Shown: positions 51,200 through 63,444, counted from the first letter of the stretch. The stretch: DNA of 64,000 nt from Trematomus loennbergii (GCA_012861695.1 JAAOOA010000599.1:122501-186500); one strand, 5' to 3'. Notes: generated from the letters alone by a model not told the origin. Translations and numbers: made by a program.

Positions 51200-51938
51200 T
51201 AATTATTAGTAAGTGAGTTGGTGAGTTATTAGTTAGTGAGTTAGTTAGTGAGTTAGTAAATTAGTGAGTTAGTTAGTTAGTTAGTAAATTAGTGAGTGAG
51301 TTAGTAAATTAGTGAGTTAGTTAGTTAGTTAGTTAGTAAATTAGTGAGTTAGTTAGTTAGTAAATTAGTGAGTGAGTTAGTAAATTAGTGAGTTAGTGAG
51401 TTAGTTAGTGAGTAAATTAGTGAGTTAGTGAGTTAGTTAGTGAGTAAATTAGTGAGTTAGTTAGTGAGTTAGTTAGTTAGTGAGTTAGTTAGTGAGTAAA
51501 TTAGTGAGTTAGTGAGTTAGTTAGTAAATTAGTGAGTGAGTTAGTTAGTTAGTTAGTAAATTAGTGAGTTAGTTAGTGAGTTAGTTAGTGAGTAAATTAG
51601 TGAGTTAGTTAGTTAGTTAGTAAATTAGTGAGTTAGTGAGTTAGTGAGTTAGTTAGTTAGTGAGTTAGTTAGTAAATTAGTGAGTGAGTTAGTTAGTTAG
51701 TAAATTAGTGAGTTAGTTAGTTAGTAAATTAGTGAGTGAGTTAGTAAATTAGTGAGTTAGTTAGTGAGTAAATTAGTGAGTGAGTTAGTTAGTTAGTAAA
51801 TTAGTGAGTTAGTTAGTGAGTTAGTTAGTAAATTAGTGAGGAGTTAGTAAATTAGTGAGTTAGTTAGTGAGTGAGTTAGTTAGTGAGTAAATTAGTGAGT
51901 GAGTTAGTTAGTTAGTAAATTAGTGAGTTAGTGAGTTA
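51200..51938. repeat. GTTA/GTGA tetranucleotide array, first block
   Basis: Built from GTTA, GTGA and GTAAATTA words. A higher-order unit near TTAGTAAATTAGTGAGTTAG recurs. Interrupted by the MITE at 51939-52521 and resumed at 52522-52577. Confidence 0.95.
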
Positions 51939-52521
51939 GGCCCAATCCCAACCACACACTCCCCCTCCGTGAAGTCTCACTCTCAGCAGCAAGCTTTGGG
52001 ACAAACTCCCCTCTCTAGGTAACAACGGTTTCAAATCAGCATCTCTTCGACAAACAAATGTAAATTAATAACTCAAATAAAACTCCAAACATCTTTAATT
52101 GTGTTACTTTTCTGTAAAGCTCTTTGAGTTTCAAACCTGATGTTTATAAGCTTCTTAGTTTTTGCAACAGTCTGTAAATATACACAACTTTATAATAAAT
52201 GCACACATTTACCTTTTAAGTTAAACATATGAGGTTATCATGAGGTTGTTAACATCGCAGTTTATCAGTGGATGTTTGCTGGAACTGTTTGTAAACAGCG
52301 TGTTTCCTGACGGACACACACAGCGTTGAGACCGGTCCATGTGTCCGGTCCGGTCCGGTCAGGTCCGGTCAGGTAGAGACCGGTCTCCAGTCAGCACCGA
52401 TGCAGAGTACTCGCTGTTTGAGGGCTTGATAGCCCACTCCCCCTCCACACCGCTCCACACTCGTTGGTTTGGAACAGCACTGTGGCGGACCCTCCGCGGG
52501 AACGTGGTTTGGGATTGGGCC
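51939..52521. mobile_element. GGCCC-ended MITE inserted in a tetranucleotide array
   Basis: 583 bp. Ends GGCCCAATCCCAACCA and TGGTTTGGGATTGGGCC are inverted, with TTA on both sides (51936-51938 and 52522-52524). This is the uninterrupted relative of 2016-5671. It contains a short GGTCCGGTCCGGTC tandem near 52340-52365. Confidence 0.88.
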
Positions 52522-52577
52522 TTAGTGAGTTAGTTAGTAAATTAGTTAGTTAGTGAGTAAATGAGTTAGTGAGTGAC
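52522..52577. repeat. GTTA/GTGA tetranucleotide array, second block
   Basis: Continuation of 51200-51938 beyond the MITE. Confidence 0.9.
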
Positions 52578-52609
52578 CTTCATAAAAACACAAACAGAGA
52601 CCATGAACG

Positions 52610-54555
52610 CACCATTTACAGGTTTTTATTTCAGACACGGTTGCGATCCAGTGTGTGTAATATTGGCACAGAAACACAACATTCAAAAACCTGATATATT
52701 AAACGGAAAATAACTTTTGCAGCTGATATTATTATTTCAGATGTGTTGCTTCTTGTGAAAAGCACAGGAAGCAAACGCATTTCACAATTTAAACTTCCTG
52801 TAGTTGTAGGGGAGGAAACGTCTGAGTGAGATCCTGAAGTGAGATTAAGACCAAATAAAGGGACAGTTTGAATGATTTATAGGGTGTTTAAATGAGGTTT
52901 CTCATCTGACCTGTAGTGGATATGCATTTAAGACTCCTACAAATCTAAATCCACAGATATCAGTGTCTCGACTGTGACATGTCTCCATGCTTTAATGTTC
53001 AAAAAGCTATTTACTTTCACAGCTTTTCACTCGTGCAAATCCTCAAATCATGCTCTGAACTCTTCATATTTCTACTCTAATTCTTATAACCTATCTTCAT
53101 GTTCTTGACGGTTGCCTGTCTTTGTATTTCTTCTTGATACACATTTACAAATGACTGTTTACCTACAAAAGTACTGAGCAATAAACCTTATTTCTAGATC
53201 TTGACTTTGCTCTAAAACAGCTCTTTCTGACGGGAACCGAGACACCAACCTCAAAGTAATTTAAGACCGCTGCTGCTGGGTCTATAGTTGAGTTAGTTTG
53301 TTATTTAGTGACTTATGTGTGTTAAAAGGGTACGTTTTGTTTCCTCAAAGTCCCACAATAACACAGACTAACCAACCAGATTGAGGGTTTTTAAATCAAT
53401 GGATTATGGGATCTTTAAAGAGAGAATATCAAACACCTGCTGGTTTATTCTCCTGCTCGTCTCAAATGTTCTGTTTCACATCATTCTGAGTCTGTGCGTC
53501 TCTCTGTGGTCGTTTGGTGTCTTTTGATAGGCATTAGAAGTCTTAATGTCATGTTGTGTTTGAGGGCAAGGTAAAGCGGTGAAAGTATTATAAATATGCG
53601 AACAATTAGAATCATTTAATGCGAAGTACCTCATACAAACACACTTCAAAACAATCCATCATCATCAATCAAACACTTCAGCACAGAGGTTCCTCACAGA
53701 GAGCAGGGCGTAGTGTTGCAGACGTCTACATGCATTTGAGAACATCAGATCCATCGCTTTAATGTCAGGTTGCGCTTCAGTCAGAAGAAAAGTAAACAAG
53801 TAATTAAAGTGCCGTCACAGTAAATTCTCCCAAAACAATCCGTCTTTGCAAAAACATAATCCTTATTTTTTCAGCATCCATCTTGTTTTGTATTTGTCTA
53901 AACTACTTCCCGTTGCATCACATCTCCCCTTTGACCAGCTTTGAGAGAGAATGCATGAGAAGCTAAACTCTGATATGTAAAAGAAAAAAGATATTTATCC
54001 GTGCGCAGACCGTTTGCCACAAGTCACATGTTAACTTCTCTGCGGGCTGCACTGTGTGAGCTCAGAGGTAAATGAGGAAAGCCGGATATTAAACATTGAT
54101 GGAGAAACAGCGACATGTATTGAAGTTGACCTGAACAGCTCGGTGCATCAAAATGCTCTTGGACCACGTGGACTGAATTGATGGAAAACAATGTGTTTTT
54201 AATTATTTTTGTACAACTAACTATTTATTTATAATTTGTTCTCGTTATATTCAAGGTGACAACTTTTCATTTCAATTTAAATAATCCCCCAAAAGTCAAA
54301 AATGCCTACACACACATTCATGTTTTCCCCCCAAAGTAAACCCTGTGATTTGGTGAACAACAACCGGCACGCCGGACGGTTCTAATTCCACAATCAACGT
54401 GATTTCTCTCGTCTGCAACCATGCATCGCTTCTCTTCTCTTGAACCTCATTATTTTGGCAAAAACTGTGTTTAAAAAAATGTGGTTTTTTTTCCCCCGGC
54501 GAGACGAAGGACACGTGGACAGCTCTTCAGGAAGCAGGTTGCACTGGACTTCCTG
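52610..54555 (-). other. letmd1: probable letmd1 3' untranslated region
   Basis: About 1.9 kb of mostly non-repetitive sequence downstream of the letmd1 stop on the minus strand. A reverse AATAAA lies near 52624-52629, close to where the array begins, and another near 54223-54228. No coding content was recognised. The exact 3' end is inference. Confidence 0.45.
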
Positions 54556-54617
54556 TCAGTGGCGGTAGTTTGCAGAGAGGAACACGATGCTGTGCAAGAG
54601 CAGAGACACCTCGGAGT
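54556..54617 (-). CDS. letmd1: letmd1 last coding exon
   Basis: Encodes SEVSLLLHSIVFLSANYRH and stops with TGA at 54556-54558. Confidence 0.92.
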
Positions 54618-57600
54618 CTGAGGGGGACACAGAGAGAACAGAGAGTTACCTTATAGATCTGAGACGTTCCCTCCTCCACTACGAAGGGAAGAAACAACAT
54701 GTACAAAGAACCAGGAGAGAGGACTCGGCGAACTTAGTAGATAATGTTTAGTGACTTGAAAAGGAAGAAAGGCCAAGTTACAAAGCAAACTTAAGATGAA
54801 CTAAGAACAGCTTTCTCCTAAAGAAAGTCACTAAAGTATTCAGGGTTCATACACTTTTTCACCAATGACTTCTCCAGGACCTTTACCTCATTTTCATGAC
54901 TTCTCCAGGACCTTTACCTAATTTTCCATGACTTCTCCAGGACCTTTACTTAATTTTCCATGACTTCTCCATGACTTCTCCAGGACCTTTACCTAATTTT
55001 CCATTACTTCTCCAGGACCTTTACCTAATTTTCCATGACTTCTCCATGACCTTTACCTAATTTTCCATGACTTCTACATGACTTCTCCAGGACCTTTACC
55101 TAATTTTCCATGACTTCTCCAGGACCTTTACCTAATTTTCCATGACTTCTCCATGACTTCTCCAGGACCTTTACCTAATTTTCCATGACTTCTCCAGGAC
55201 CTTTACCTAATTTTCCATGACTTCTCCATGACTTCTCCAGGACCTTTACCTAATTTTCCATGACTTCTCCATGACTTCTCCAGGACCTTTACCTAATTTT
55301 CCATGACTTCTCCATGACTTCTCCAGGACCTTTACCTAATTTTCCATGACTTCTCCATGACTTCTCCAGGACCTTTACCTAATTTTCCATGACTTCTCCA
55401 GGACCTTTACCTAATTTTCCATGACTTCTCCATGACTTCTCCAGGACCTTTACCTCATTTTCCATGACTTCTCCATGACTTCTCCAGGACCTTTACCTAA
55501 TTTTCCATGACTTCTCCATGACTTCTCCAGGACCTTTACCTAATTTTCCATGACTTCTCCATGACTTCTCCAGGACCTTTACCTAATTTTCCATGACTTC
55601 TCCAGGACCTTTACCTAATTTTCCATGACTTCTCCATGACTTCTCCAGGACCTTTACCTCATTTTCCATGACTTCTCCAGGACCTTTACCTAATTTTCCA
55701 TGACTTCTCCAGGACCTTTACCTAATTTTCCATGACTTCTCCATGACTTCTCCAAAACTTGAGAAAAATATTGTTTTCCTAAACTTTTCCAGGGCCTGGC
55801 ATTAGCATTTTGAATTTCCATGACTTTTCCAGGTTTGTAATGACCGTAAGAACCCTGAGAAGTTAATACACAAAGATGAACATCTCCTACCAAACCCAAG
55901 TTGAACACACAGGCCTCACAGAGACACCACACACAGGATTATATGACGGAGGAATACTTAAATAGACGAGAGGTTTGATATTTCTTCCATTTTTGTGCAG
56001 TAAAGCTCATTAGATGGGTTTGATGACTACAAATGCATTGTGGTAATGTAGGCACTTGGTATAGACGAGGTAAAAGCATGCATGGAATAAAGAACGACTC
56101 CCACAACTTCTATAATATCAACTCAAGGACTTTTCAGGTCCAGGTCACTCAAATGCAATCAAGGGAAACTACTGTTGTCCTTTCTGTGAAACACTGGATG
56201 ATATCTATTCATCATAATCTCAGTTTCTGTGCAGATTTAACAACTGAAAAATAGAGGGTGTTCATTTAAAGGGGACCTATCATTCTATATTTAAATGATA
56301 TATTGTAGGGCCATACCTATATAAGGTATATTTATACGTTTCTGTTTTCAAAATACCAAACAGATCATGCATTTTAGCCATGCCTCATTTCGCTCTATGT
56401 GCTGTTTGCTGTCTACGGGTCTGATTCTGCTGACCACGCCCCCGCAGGAGAGGGGAGACGTGCTCTGATCAGCTGCTGGGCTGTCAGAAGAGGGGGAGAA
56501 AAAGAGATCTCCGTCCTCCGTGTTTTATTATATAGAGTCGTTATTCATTTGTTTTAAAGCTCAATAAATAACAAAGAAGACCTTTGACCGGCACTTTTCT
56601 AATTTTGTCTGGAAGATTTAAACTTTAACGGACATCTTGACCGGCGAAACAAACTGAAACTCTGCCGCACGGTCCCCTCGTTCCTTGGAAGAGGCGGAGA
56701 GGTGGGTGTTGTCATCTGCTGGTGGACTAACCGGAGAGAATTACAGTGCTTGCCTCGACGGGGAGGGAGAAAGAAAGCCACAGCGGAGAATAAACAGAAG
56801 GGTAACCATGGTAACTATGGGCGGGAAGTCTTCTTCGCTGCTTTTGTGGCAGACTACAGCGCCACTTACAGGCCTGGCATATGTACTACAGCGTCTCCAG
56901 CGCTTTCGAACGGCAATGGCCGTGGCTGTCTCCTCCTGATTGGTGGAGTTGGCCCAATAGCCGTAGCGCCACCGTCCTGACGTCAGGACAGTGTTCAAAT
57001 CTGGATCAGTTTTTATCAGATCCGTTGCAGCCCCTTTTTTAGAGATTTGGGTATGGAGGAAAATAGAGAGGGTTGTGTTTTCTGACACTTGGTGAGTTCC
57101 CTGGAACACCGGGGACACATATTCATGTAGAAAAGACGTACACAAGTGCATTTTGCATGATAGGTCCCCTTTAAGAAAGAAGCGCCTGATTCACTGTTTG
57201 CAAGACAACCAATGAGACGCTTCTTTTGTTTATCGCTCTGCCTTCAATCTCCTGAGAAACTGAATCATCTGTTAGGCACACACACCCCACCCCCACGCGC
57301 ACCCCACGCGCACACACCCCCACCTCCACCCCCACACACACACACCTTTGAGGGCGTTGGACAGGTGGAGCCAGCGGGACATCCACTCTCTGCACTGATG
57401 GACAGTCAGACTGCTGGAGTACAGGCCGCGCAGGAAACACGCCTGAAGCAGGGAGAACATCATCAAAGTCAACCTTTCAGTTTGTGGTACAGACAGAGAG
57501 ATCAAAATACCGTTTCCCACCATCCCGAATATAAAATACAAATATATATAAAAATATGTATATACCTATATATACACAATCCATAGACACATGTATACAT

Positions 57601-60600
57601 ATACACACATTAAGACACTGACCTGTCTGAGCTCGGCCTCGCTCAGGTTCTGGACTCCCATGCGACTCAGAGCTCGGTCCAGATGCAGAAGTTGTGATCC
57701 GTGACGCTGCAGCCGGCGAGACATCAGGAAGCTGGGGAGACGAGGGGTGAGGAAGAGGAGCGGGGAGACGAGCCTCTGAGGAAGAAACGCAGGAGAGAGG
57801 AACACATGTTCAGATTTCATGCTGCCATTACTTTCAGATCTACCTGGGTTTCTACGGATCAGGTGACTTTCACACTTTTCAGTTTTTTTGTTATATATAT
57901 TTTGTATACAAACAATTACACAGTGTTTTTCAAGACATAGTAATTGTACATCTTAAGTTTGTCTGTCCGAAATGCCTTAAAAACAGTAAAAAGTACGAAC
58001 AATACGAACATTAGGGAGCGGTCAGGACTTCACAGGAAAATCATACGTTGTAAAAAATCTAATCTGGCCTATGCGGTTTTACGAAATCCACTTTCTCCAT
58101 CGTGACACAAATAGTTCCAGTTTGTGAGTCACAGACTTTCCACTTTTCACGGACTTGTTCTAAAAGAGCTTTTTCCAGAGCTGGAGGAAGTACTGAGATC
58201 TCTCACTGAGAGCACCAATAACACAGCGGCAAATACTCAGTTACAATTAAAAGTCCTGCAATCATTATGTTACTTAAGTAAGAGTAGTATTTTATTAAGT
58301 TATTAGTTAGTGAGTTAGTTGGTGAGTTAGTGAGTGAGTGAGTTAGTGAGTTAGTTAGTGAGTTAGTGAGTTGGTGAGTTAGTTAGTTAGTGAGTGAGTT
58401 AGTAGTGAGTTGGTGAGTGAGTGAGTGAGTGAGTTAGTTAGTTAGTGAGTTAGTGAGTTGGTGAGTTAGTTAGTTAGTGAGTGAGTTAGTAGTGAGTTAG
58501 TAGTGAGTTGGTGAGTTAGTGAGTGAGTTAGTGAGTGAGTTAGTTAGTGAGTGAGTGAGTGAGTTAGTTAGTTAGTGAGTGAGTTAGTAGTGAGTTGGTG
58601 AGTTAGTGAGTGAGTGAGTGAGTTAGTAGTGAGTTGGTGAGTTAGTTAGTGAGTTAGTGAGTTAGTAAGTCAGTCAGTCAGTCAGTCAGTGAGTGAGTGA
58701 GTGAGTGAGTCAGTGAGTTAGTGAGTGAGTGAGTTAGTGAGTCAGTTAGTTAGTGAGTCAGTTACTTAGTGAGTTAGTGAGTTAGTTAGTTGGTGAGTTG
58801 GTGAGTTAGTGAGTCAGTTAGTTAGTTAGTGAGTTAGTAGTCAGTCAGTCAGTGAGTGAGTGAGTGAGTGAGTGAGTTAGTTAGTTAGTGAGTGAGTTAG
58901 TAGTGAGTTGGTGAGTTAGTGAGTGAGTGAGTTAGTAGTGAGTTGGTGAGTTAGTTAGTGAGTTAGTTAGTGAGTGAGTGAGTGAGTTGGTGAGTCAGTT
59001 AGTTAGTTAGTGAGTTAGTAAGTCAGTCAGTCAGTCAGTGAGTGAGTGAGTGAGTGAGTTAGTGAGTCAGTGAGTCAGTGAGTCAGTGAGTTAGTGAGTG
59101 AGTGAGTTAGTGAGTCAGTTAGTTAGTGAGTCAGTTACTTAGTGAGTTAGTGAGTTAGTTAGTTGGTGAGTTGGTGAGTTAGTGAGTCAGTTAGTTAGTT
59201 AGTGAGTTAGTAAGTCAGTCAGTCAGTGAGTCAGTCAGTCAGTGAGTTAGTGAGTCAGTGAGTTAGTTAGTGAGTCAGTGAGTTAGTGAGTGAGTTAGTG
59301 AGTGAGTGAGTTAGTAGTGAGTTAGTGAGTCAGTGAGTTAGTGAGTGAGTTAGTGAGTGAGTTAGTTAGTGAGTTAGTTAGTGAGTTAGTGAGTTAGTGA
59401 GTTAGTGAGTCAGTGAGTTAGTGAGTGAGTTAGTGAGTGAGTTAGTGAGTGAGTGAGTGAGTTAGTGAGTTAGTGAGTCAGTGAGTTAGTGAGTCAGTCA
59501 GTGAGTTAGTGAGTGAGTGAGTTAGTGAGTGAGTTAGTGAGTTAGTGAGTCAGTGAGTTAGTGAGTCAGTCAGTGAGTTAGTGAGTCAGTGAGTTAGTTA
59601 GTGAGTTAGTGAGTGAGTTAGTGAGTTAGTGAGTTAGTTAGTGAGTTAGTGAGTGAGTTAGTGAGTGAGTTAGTGAGTGAGTTAGTGAGTTAGTGAGTTA
59701 GTGAGTGAGTGAGTTAGTGAGTGAGTTAGTTAGTTGGTTAGTGAGTGAGTTAGTCAGTGAGTTAGTGAGTTAGTTAGTGAGTTAGTTAGTGAGTGAGTTA
59801 GTGAGTTGGTGAGTTAGTGAGTTAGTTAGTTAGTGAGTTAGTGAGTGAGTTAGTTAGTTAGTGAGTTAGTGAGTGAGTTAGTGAGTTGGTGAGTTAGTGA
59901 GTTAGTTAGTGAGTTAGTGAGTTAGTGAGTTAGTTAGTGAGTTAGTGAGTCACTGACCATCTGCTCGCTGCTCATCCTCTTGACGCCCAGCGGCGGTCCG
60001 GAGAATAGTTTTTTCACGGCCAGGATTTCAGAAACCTGAGGAGTCGCTCCGTTCTGCACCTGGAGAGAGACTCACTTTATCACTCTTATCACTCTTTGGT
60101 TCTGTGTGCACACATGAAGCTAGACGAGCTTGAATGACCCCTCAGACAGAGCGTGTGGGAGGAGGCAAAGGAAGTGGGAACACTCTGGATTCATTTACTT
60201 CCACCAATCACTTCCCCAAAAAGCAAAACAAGCTTTTATAAAAGGCTCAGAATAAAAACTAATGATGATTGTGAATCAGTCATGTTCATTAGTTTAGCAT
60301 CACTGACATCTAGTGGCTGGATTTAATACACGTTACTAATGAAACCTTTGAATTAAGATTAACGAAACAACTCAAGTCTATTGGATTAACCTGTTTTTCA
60401 GGTTTCAGGCTCGAAAATGACATGCCCAAAACAAATGACTACAACTTCACTTCTAAAAGGGTTATATGAATAATTTCTTTATCAAAGCAAGGTCACATCT
60501 GTGAGATGTAACATATAATACGTACCCTGTATCAAGATTGAGGCAAAACAAGTTAAATGTGACCTTTTTAAAGAGGTTAGAAAAAAAAAGTTCCAGGCGG

Positions 60601-63068
60601 AATAAGCTTTCGGCACATTTGGGTACATCTGGTTCCATCAGTGCCATTTGACCTTTTTCAGGTACCAGATTATAAAAATGATGTATTACATTGAATTATC
60701 ACCATAGGTATTCATTCCATCCAAAGAAAAAAATAAAAATAAAAATAATTAATAAAAATTAATTTTATTTTTTTATTATTTTTTTAATTTTAATTCGACG
60801 GGGGCTTTGGGGCTTAACAGGTTAAGCAGTTTGTAAAGAGGCAAGTCAAAAATAAATGGGTTCAACTTGAATACAGTTTTAAATTAAGTTCTCGCAACTT
60901 AATCGTCTTCAAGATGATCTTATTAATGGAGCATAATCATGTGTAGCTCAAATCATAATCTAACAGGATGTGCATAATTGATCTTTGGTGACTTCTGTGT
61001 TCTCTGGTGTTCTCTTACTTTGACGCAGAGGTCCTGCAGGCGTTTCTGCAGAACCCCCTCAGAGACCTTCAGGTTCTGCAGCCCAGAGAGGACGGGCTGG
61101 TGCTGCTGGACCCGCACCGAATGGGACACACCCCGAAACTCCAGCTGCTGCCGGGGGGTCCAGAAGTGAGGGATCAGGAGCTGCCGGGGGAAGAAGTACC
61201 TGCAGGGGGGGGGGGGGGAGGGGGGCAAGGCAAGGTTATTTATACAGCACTTTTCAACACAACGCAACTCAAAGTGCTTTACCTTAAACATTACAAATCA
61301 AAGATAATACAACATGAATAACAGGGACATGGATAAAAGTTACAGCGCAGAGTGAGATGTGAAAAGTTCAAACAGAAAAGTCTTCAGCCTGGATCTGAAG
61401 TAGTCAGAGTTGCAGCGGACCTGCAGCTTTCTGGGAGTTTGTTCCAGATGTTTGGGAATACCCCTCACCAGACTCTCACTTTCCTCTAGCCCGGGGGTCG
61501 GCAACCCGCGGCTCTTTCAGCCCTCTGCTCTGGCTCCCTTGAGCTTAGACAAAAATAAGAAGGAAATAAAATAAAAGTATTTGTAGGACTATTTAAATGT
61601 TGTTGCGCGGTTGAAAATGTTTCGTATGTTGTATTTTGAGGTGATGCTGTGACACATACAAAAATTAACCAAACGGTTTTAGTTAGGTCAACTAAAAGAT
61701 GCGTGACATCCTGCTACGGTCCCGCGCCAGGCGAATAACCTGACCCGCGGCTCGATGAGCGAACTATGGATACATCAAAGTACCGGAGGAACACAGAGGG
61801 TTTAATTCTGCGTGGTTAGAGTTATCTGCTTTCACAGCAGACGATGCTGGCTTACCGGGATGTTTGATATGTGGAGAGGAGTTGTCAAAGGTGCTGCAGC
61901 TTTTACGTATCGAGGGAAACACGGAAGAGGAAGACAGCTGACGATCTTCAGTCAAATCAGTTAAAGGTGGGGTAGGTAATTCACTTCAGATACACTTTTG
62001 TTATATTCCATGGAATGCTCTTAACATCCCGATAGCAATGAATATCTGAAGTGCTTTGACAATAAATCCATAAAATAATATCATCTGTGGAAGCTGTAGT
62101 ACTGTAAAAAGCACGACCAATCATCTGAGCCGGCCCGGCTAAATAACTGGATGGCCTACCTGCCTGTCAGCCTTCCATCTGTGCACAAACTTATCTCGTG
62201 CCCTCATTGGTCATGTGCGCGTTCGTGTGTGTTGGAGGAGGGGCTCTGTGAGGAAGTGGCAGATTGTGTATTTTCAAATTCTAGCGATCTCGAGCCGGTT
62301 TCTCAACTTACCTACCCCACCTTTAACTCTTTTCAGGGTGCAGCTATAGGTTTGATTTATTTAAAGTGGTCAATTTTAACTGTATTTTTTTTTCTTCAGT
62401 GTGCAGAGGACTCCCAAAGTGCTGTGTTATTTATTTTAAATGCCTGTGTATTTTTTGTAATTCTCCTTATAAGAGTTCTTTGTTTCTTATTAGAGGTTAA
62501 CAGTTTTATAATGTAATAATAATAAATGCAAAAAAACTGTAGTTTTTGTCTATAATTTTATAGTAACTTTATAAGCGATCAAGCTATCAATTATGTTTTG
62601 CGGCTCCAGACAAATAAATTGTTGGAAAAGGGGGCAAAATGGCTCTTTTGGTCAAAAAGGTTGCAGACCCCTGCTCGACCCCTGCTCGCCCCCTGCTCGC
62701 CCAGTGAGGTTTATAGTTCTTTTGACACTTTTCTAACCTTTTTACATTCCTTTCCTCCATTTTGAATCCTTCTCTTTCCTCCATTTTGAATCCTTCTCTT
62801 TCCTCCATTTTGAATCCCCAGACAACACATGTTCCTGTTTTACATCTTTGACCTTTAAACCCTTGTCTTTTCAATTTCCAGAATAAGGATATTTAACCTG
62901 TTTTAAGACTTAACAGGGAGGAAAGTAAACATTCATGGTGATGAAGAGCATGGTGATGAAGAGCAGGGGGATTGACAGTGACTCACATCAGGAGGAAACC
63001 AGGTAGTTGGCAAAGGGAGGGATGGAGATCACCAGCAGAGGAAGGGCCTTCGCCACGTCTCTGCGGAA
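54556..63068 (-). CDS. letmd1: LETM1 domain-containing protein 1, C-terminal six exons (N-terminus outside window)
   Basis: Coding exons on the minus strand are 62987-63068, 61019-61199, 59958-60059, 57623-57775, 57346-57442 and 54556-54617. They give about 225 residues of a protein that is about 360 residues in human. The LETM1-like ribosome-binding domain is recognisable: a membrane segment 'IPPFANYLV', then 'FFPRQLLIPHFWTPRQQ', 'RLQDLCVK', 'SEILAVKKLFSGPPLGV', 'RLVSPLLFLTPRLPSFL', 'ACFLRGL', 'CREWMSRWLHLSNALK' and the end 'VSLLLHSIVFLSANYRH'. LETMD1 is a mitochondrial inner-membrane protein. The first exon in the window lacks one base (near 62996-62998). Upstream exons must lie beyond 64000; the sequence from about 63445 to the edge is a 57-bp array. 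Confidence 0.94.
54841..55857. mobile_element. hAT-like MITE (CAGGGTTCNTAC ends) expanded by a minisatellite
   Basis: Begins CAGGGTTCATACACTTTTT and ends TTGTAATGACCGTAAGAACCCTG (final 12 bases inverted relative to the start, one mismatch). No clean 8-base duplication is seen (AAAGTATT, AGAAGTTA). The interior is almost entirely the 32/43-bp array at 54868-55755. Confidence 0.7.
54868..55755. repeat. 32/43-bp minisatellite, about 25 units
   Basis: Core ACTTCTCCAGGACCTTTACC then TAATTTTCCATG, with or without an added 11 bases ACTTCTCCATG. Both unit lengths alternate irregularly. Lies in a letmd1 intron within a MITE. Confidence 0.95.
56270..57170. mobile_element. TTAA MITE (AGGGGACCTATCAT family), full copy
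   Basis: Flanked by TTAA at 56266-56269 and 57171-57174. Ends AGGGGACCTATCAT and ATGATAGGTCCCCT are inverted. Its right part, in reverse, matches the left part of 26102-26791. Confidence 0.85.
57277..57343. repeat. (CA)n / C-rich tract at a letmd1 splice donor
   Basis: CACACACCCCACCCCCACGC type sequence ending in (CA)n next to the exon end at 57346. Confidence 0.85.
57346..57442 (-). CDS. letmd1: letmd1 exon: LETM1-like domain
   Basis: Encodes ACFLRGLYSSSLTVHQCREW then MSRWLHLSNALK. The donor is the first GT of a (GT)n run (GTGTGTGTGTGTGGGGG on the minus strand). Confidence 0.92.
57623..57775 (-). CDS. letmd1: letmd1 exon: LETM1-like domain
   Basis: Encodes RLVSPLLFLTPRLPSFLMSR through 'MGVQNLSEAELRQ', 51 codons in phase 0. 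Donor GTCAGT. Confidence 0.93.
58294..59950. repeat. GTTA/GTGA/GTCA tetranucleotide array in letmd1 intron
   Basis: About 1.65 kb built from GTTA, GTGA, GTCA and GTTG words with internal higher-order duplications: a segment with AGTCAGTCAGTCAGTCAGTG and GTTACTTAGTGAGTTAG occurs near 58670-58790 and again near 59015-59150. Ends at the donor of the exon at 59958. Confidence 0.95.
59958..60059 (-). CDS. letmd1: letmd1 exon: LETM1-like domain
   Basis: Encodes VQNGATPQVSEILAVKKLFS then GPPLGVKRMSSEQM. The donor GTCAGTGACTCACTAAC merges directly into the tetranucleotide array at 58294-59950. Confidence 0.92.
60390..60821. mobile_element. piggyBac-like TTAA element (CCTGTTA family), short copy
   Basis: Flanked by TTAA at 60386-60389 and 60822-60825. 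Begins CCTGTTTTTCAGG and ends GGCTTAACAGG. The left part (GGCTCGAAAATGACATGCCC and on) matches 24130-24200. Confidence 0.8.
61019..61199 (-). CDS. letmd1: letmd1 exon: start of LETM1-like domain
   Basis: Encodes YFFPRQLLIPHFWTPRQQLE through 'VLQKRLQDLCVK'. The acceptor has a long C tract on the minus strand (G run at 61205-61218 on the plus strand). Donor GTAAGAG. Confidence 0.94.
61491..62675. mobile_element. hAT element remnant (GGGGTCKGCAAC ends), ZBED-type
   Basis: Begins CCGGGGGTCGGCAACC and ends GGTTGCAGACCCCTG. Near 61797-61900 frames read 'ELSAFTADDAGLPG' and 'CLICGEELSK', the BED-finger start region of GTF2IRD2/ZBED-like hAT transposases, interrupted by stops. It hosts the MITE at 61965-62322. 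The target duplication is unclear. Confidence 0.7.
61965..62322. mobile_element. TTAA MITE (AGGTGGGGTAGGTAA family)
   Basis: 358 bp, flanked by TTAA at 61961-61964 and 62323-62326. Ends AGGTGGGGTAGGTAA and TTACCTACCCCACCT are perfect 15-base inverted repeats. Confidence 0.92.
62740..62815. repeat. 24-bp tandem repeat, three units
   Basis: Unit TTCCTCCATTTTGAATCCTT then CTCT. Confidence 0.9.
62987..63068 (-). CDS. letmd1: letmd1 exon: membrane segment, apparent 1-base deletion
   Basis: Encodes FRRDVAKALPLLVISIPPFA then NYLV. The conserved continuation FLLM is in the next frame: the minus strand reads GGTTTCC where a fourth T is expected (plus-strand AAA at 62996-62998). The exon is 82 bases, and the next exon's phase requires 83 (mod 3). 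Donor GTGAGT. Confidence 0.88.
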
Positions 63069-63144
63069 CTGAGGGACAGAAGAAGAGCTGCCTTAGATCA
63101 AACGTTTCAAATCAGTTTCAAGATACGTTAAAAAAGTCTGCTAT

Positions 63145-63176
63145 TTGTTTGTTTGTTTGTTTGTTTGTTTGTTTGT
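63145..63176. repeat. (GTTT)n microsatellite
   Basis: About eight GTTT units. Confidence 0.9.
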
Positions 63177-63444
63177 AAATGGTCTGCAGTTGGACTCCTT
63201 TGTTTACTTCTGGAACATGGTGACATCACTATAGAACACTGTGCTCCTATTGGCTAGCGCTCCAACAACATTGTACATGATAGGCTTTGGGCGGGACATC
63301 TTTAAGCAGATTGACCAATCACAACAGAGCCGGCCAGCTAACCAATCAGAGCAGCTCTGGTTTCAGACAGAGGGTGAAATGAGGTGCTGCAGCACAGGAA
63401 GTATGAGAAGAATAAAGAGCTTTTTCACATTAAGCATGGAGACA

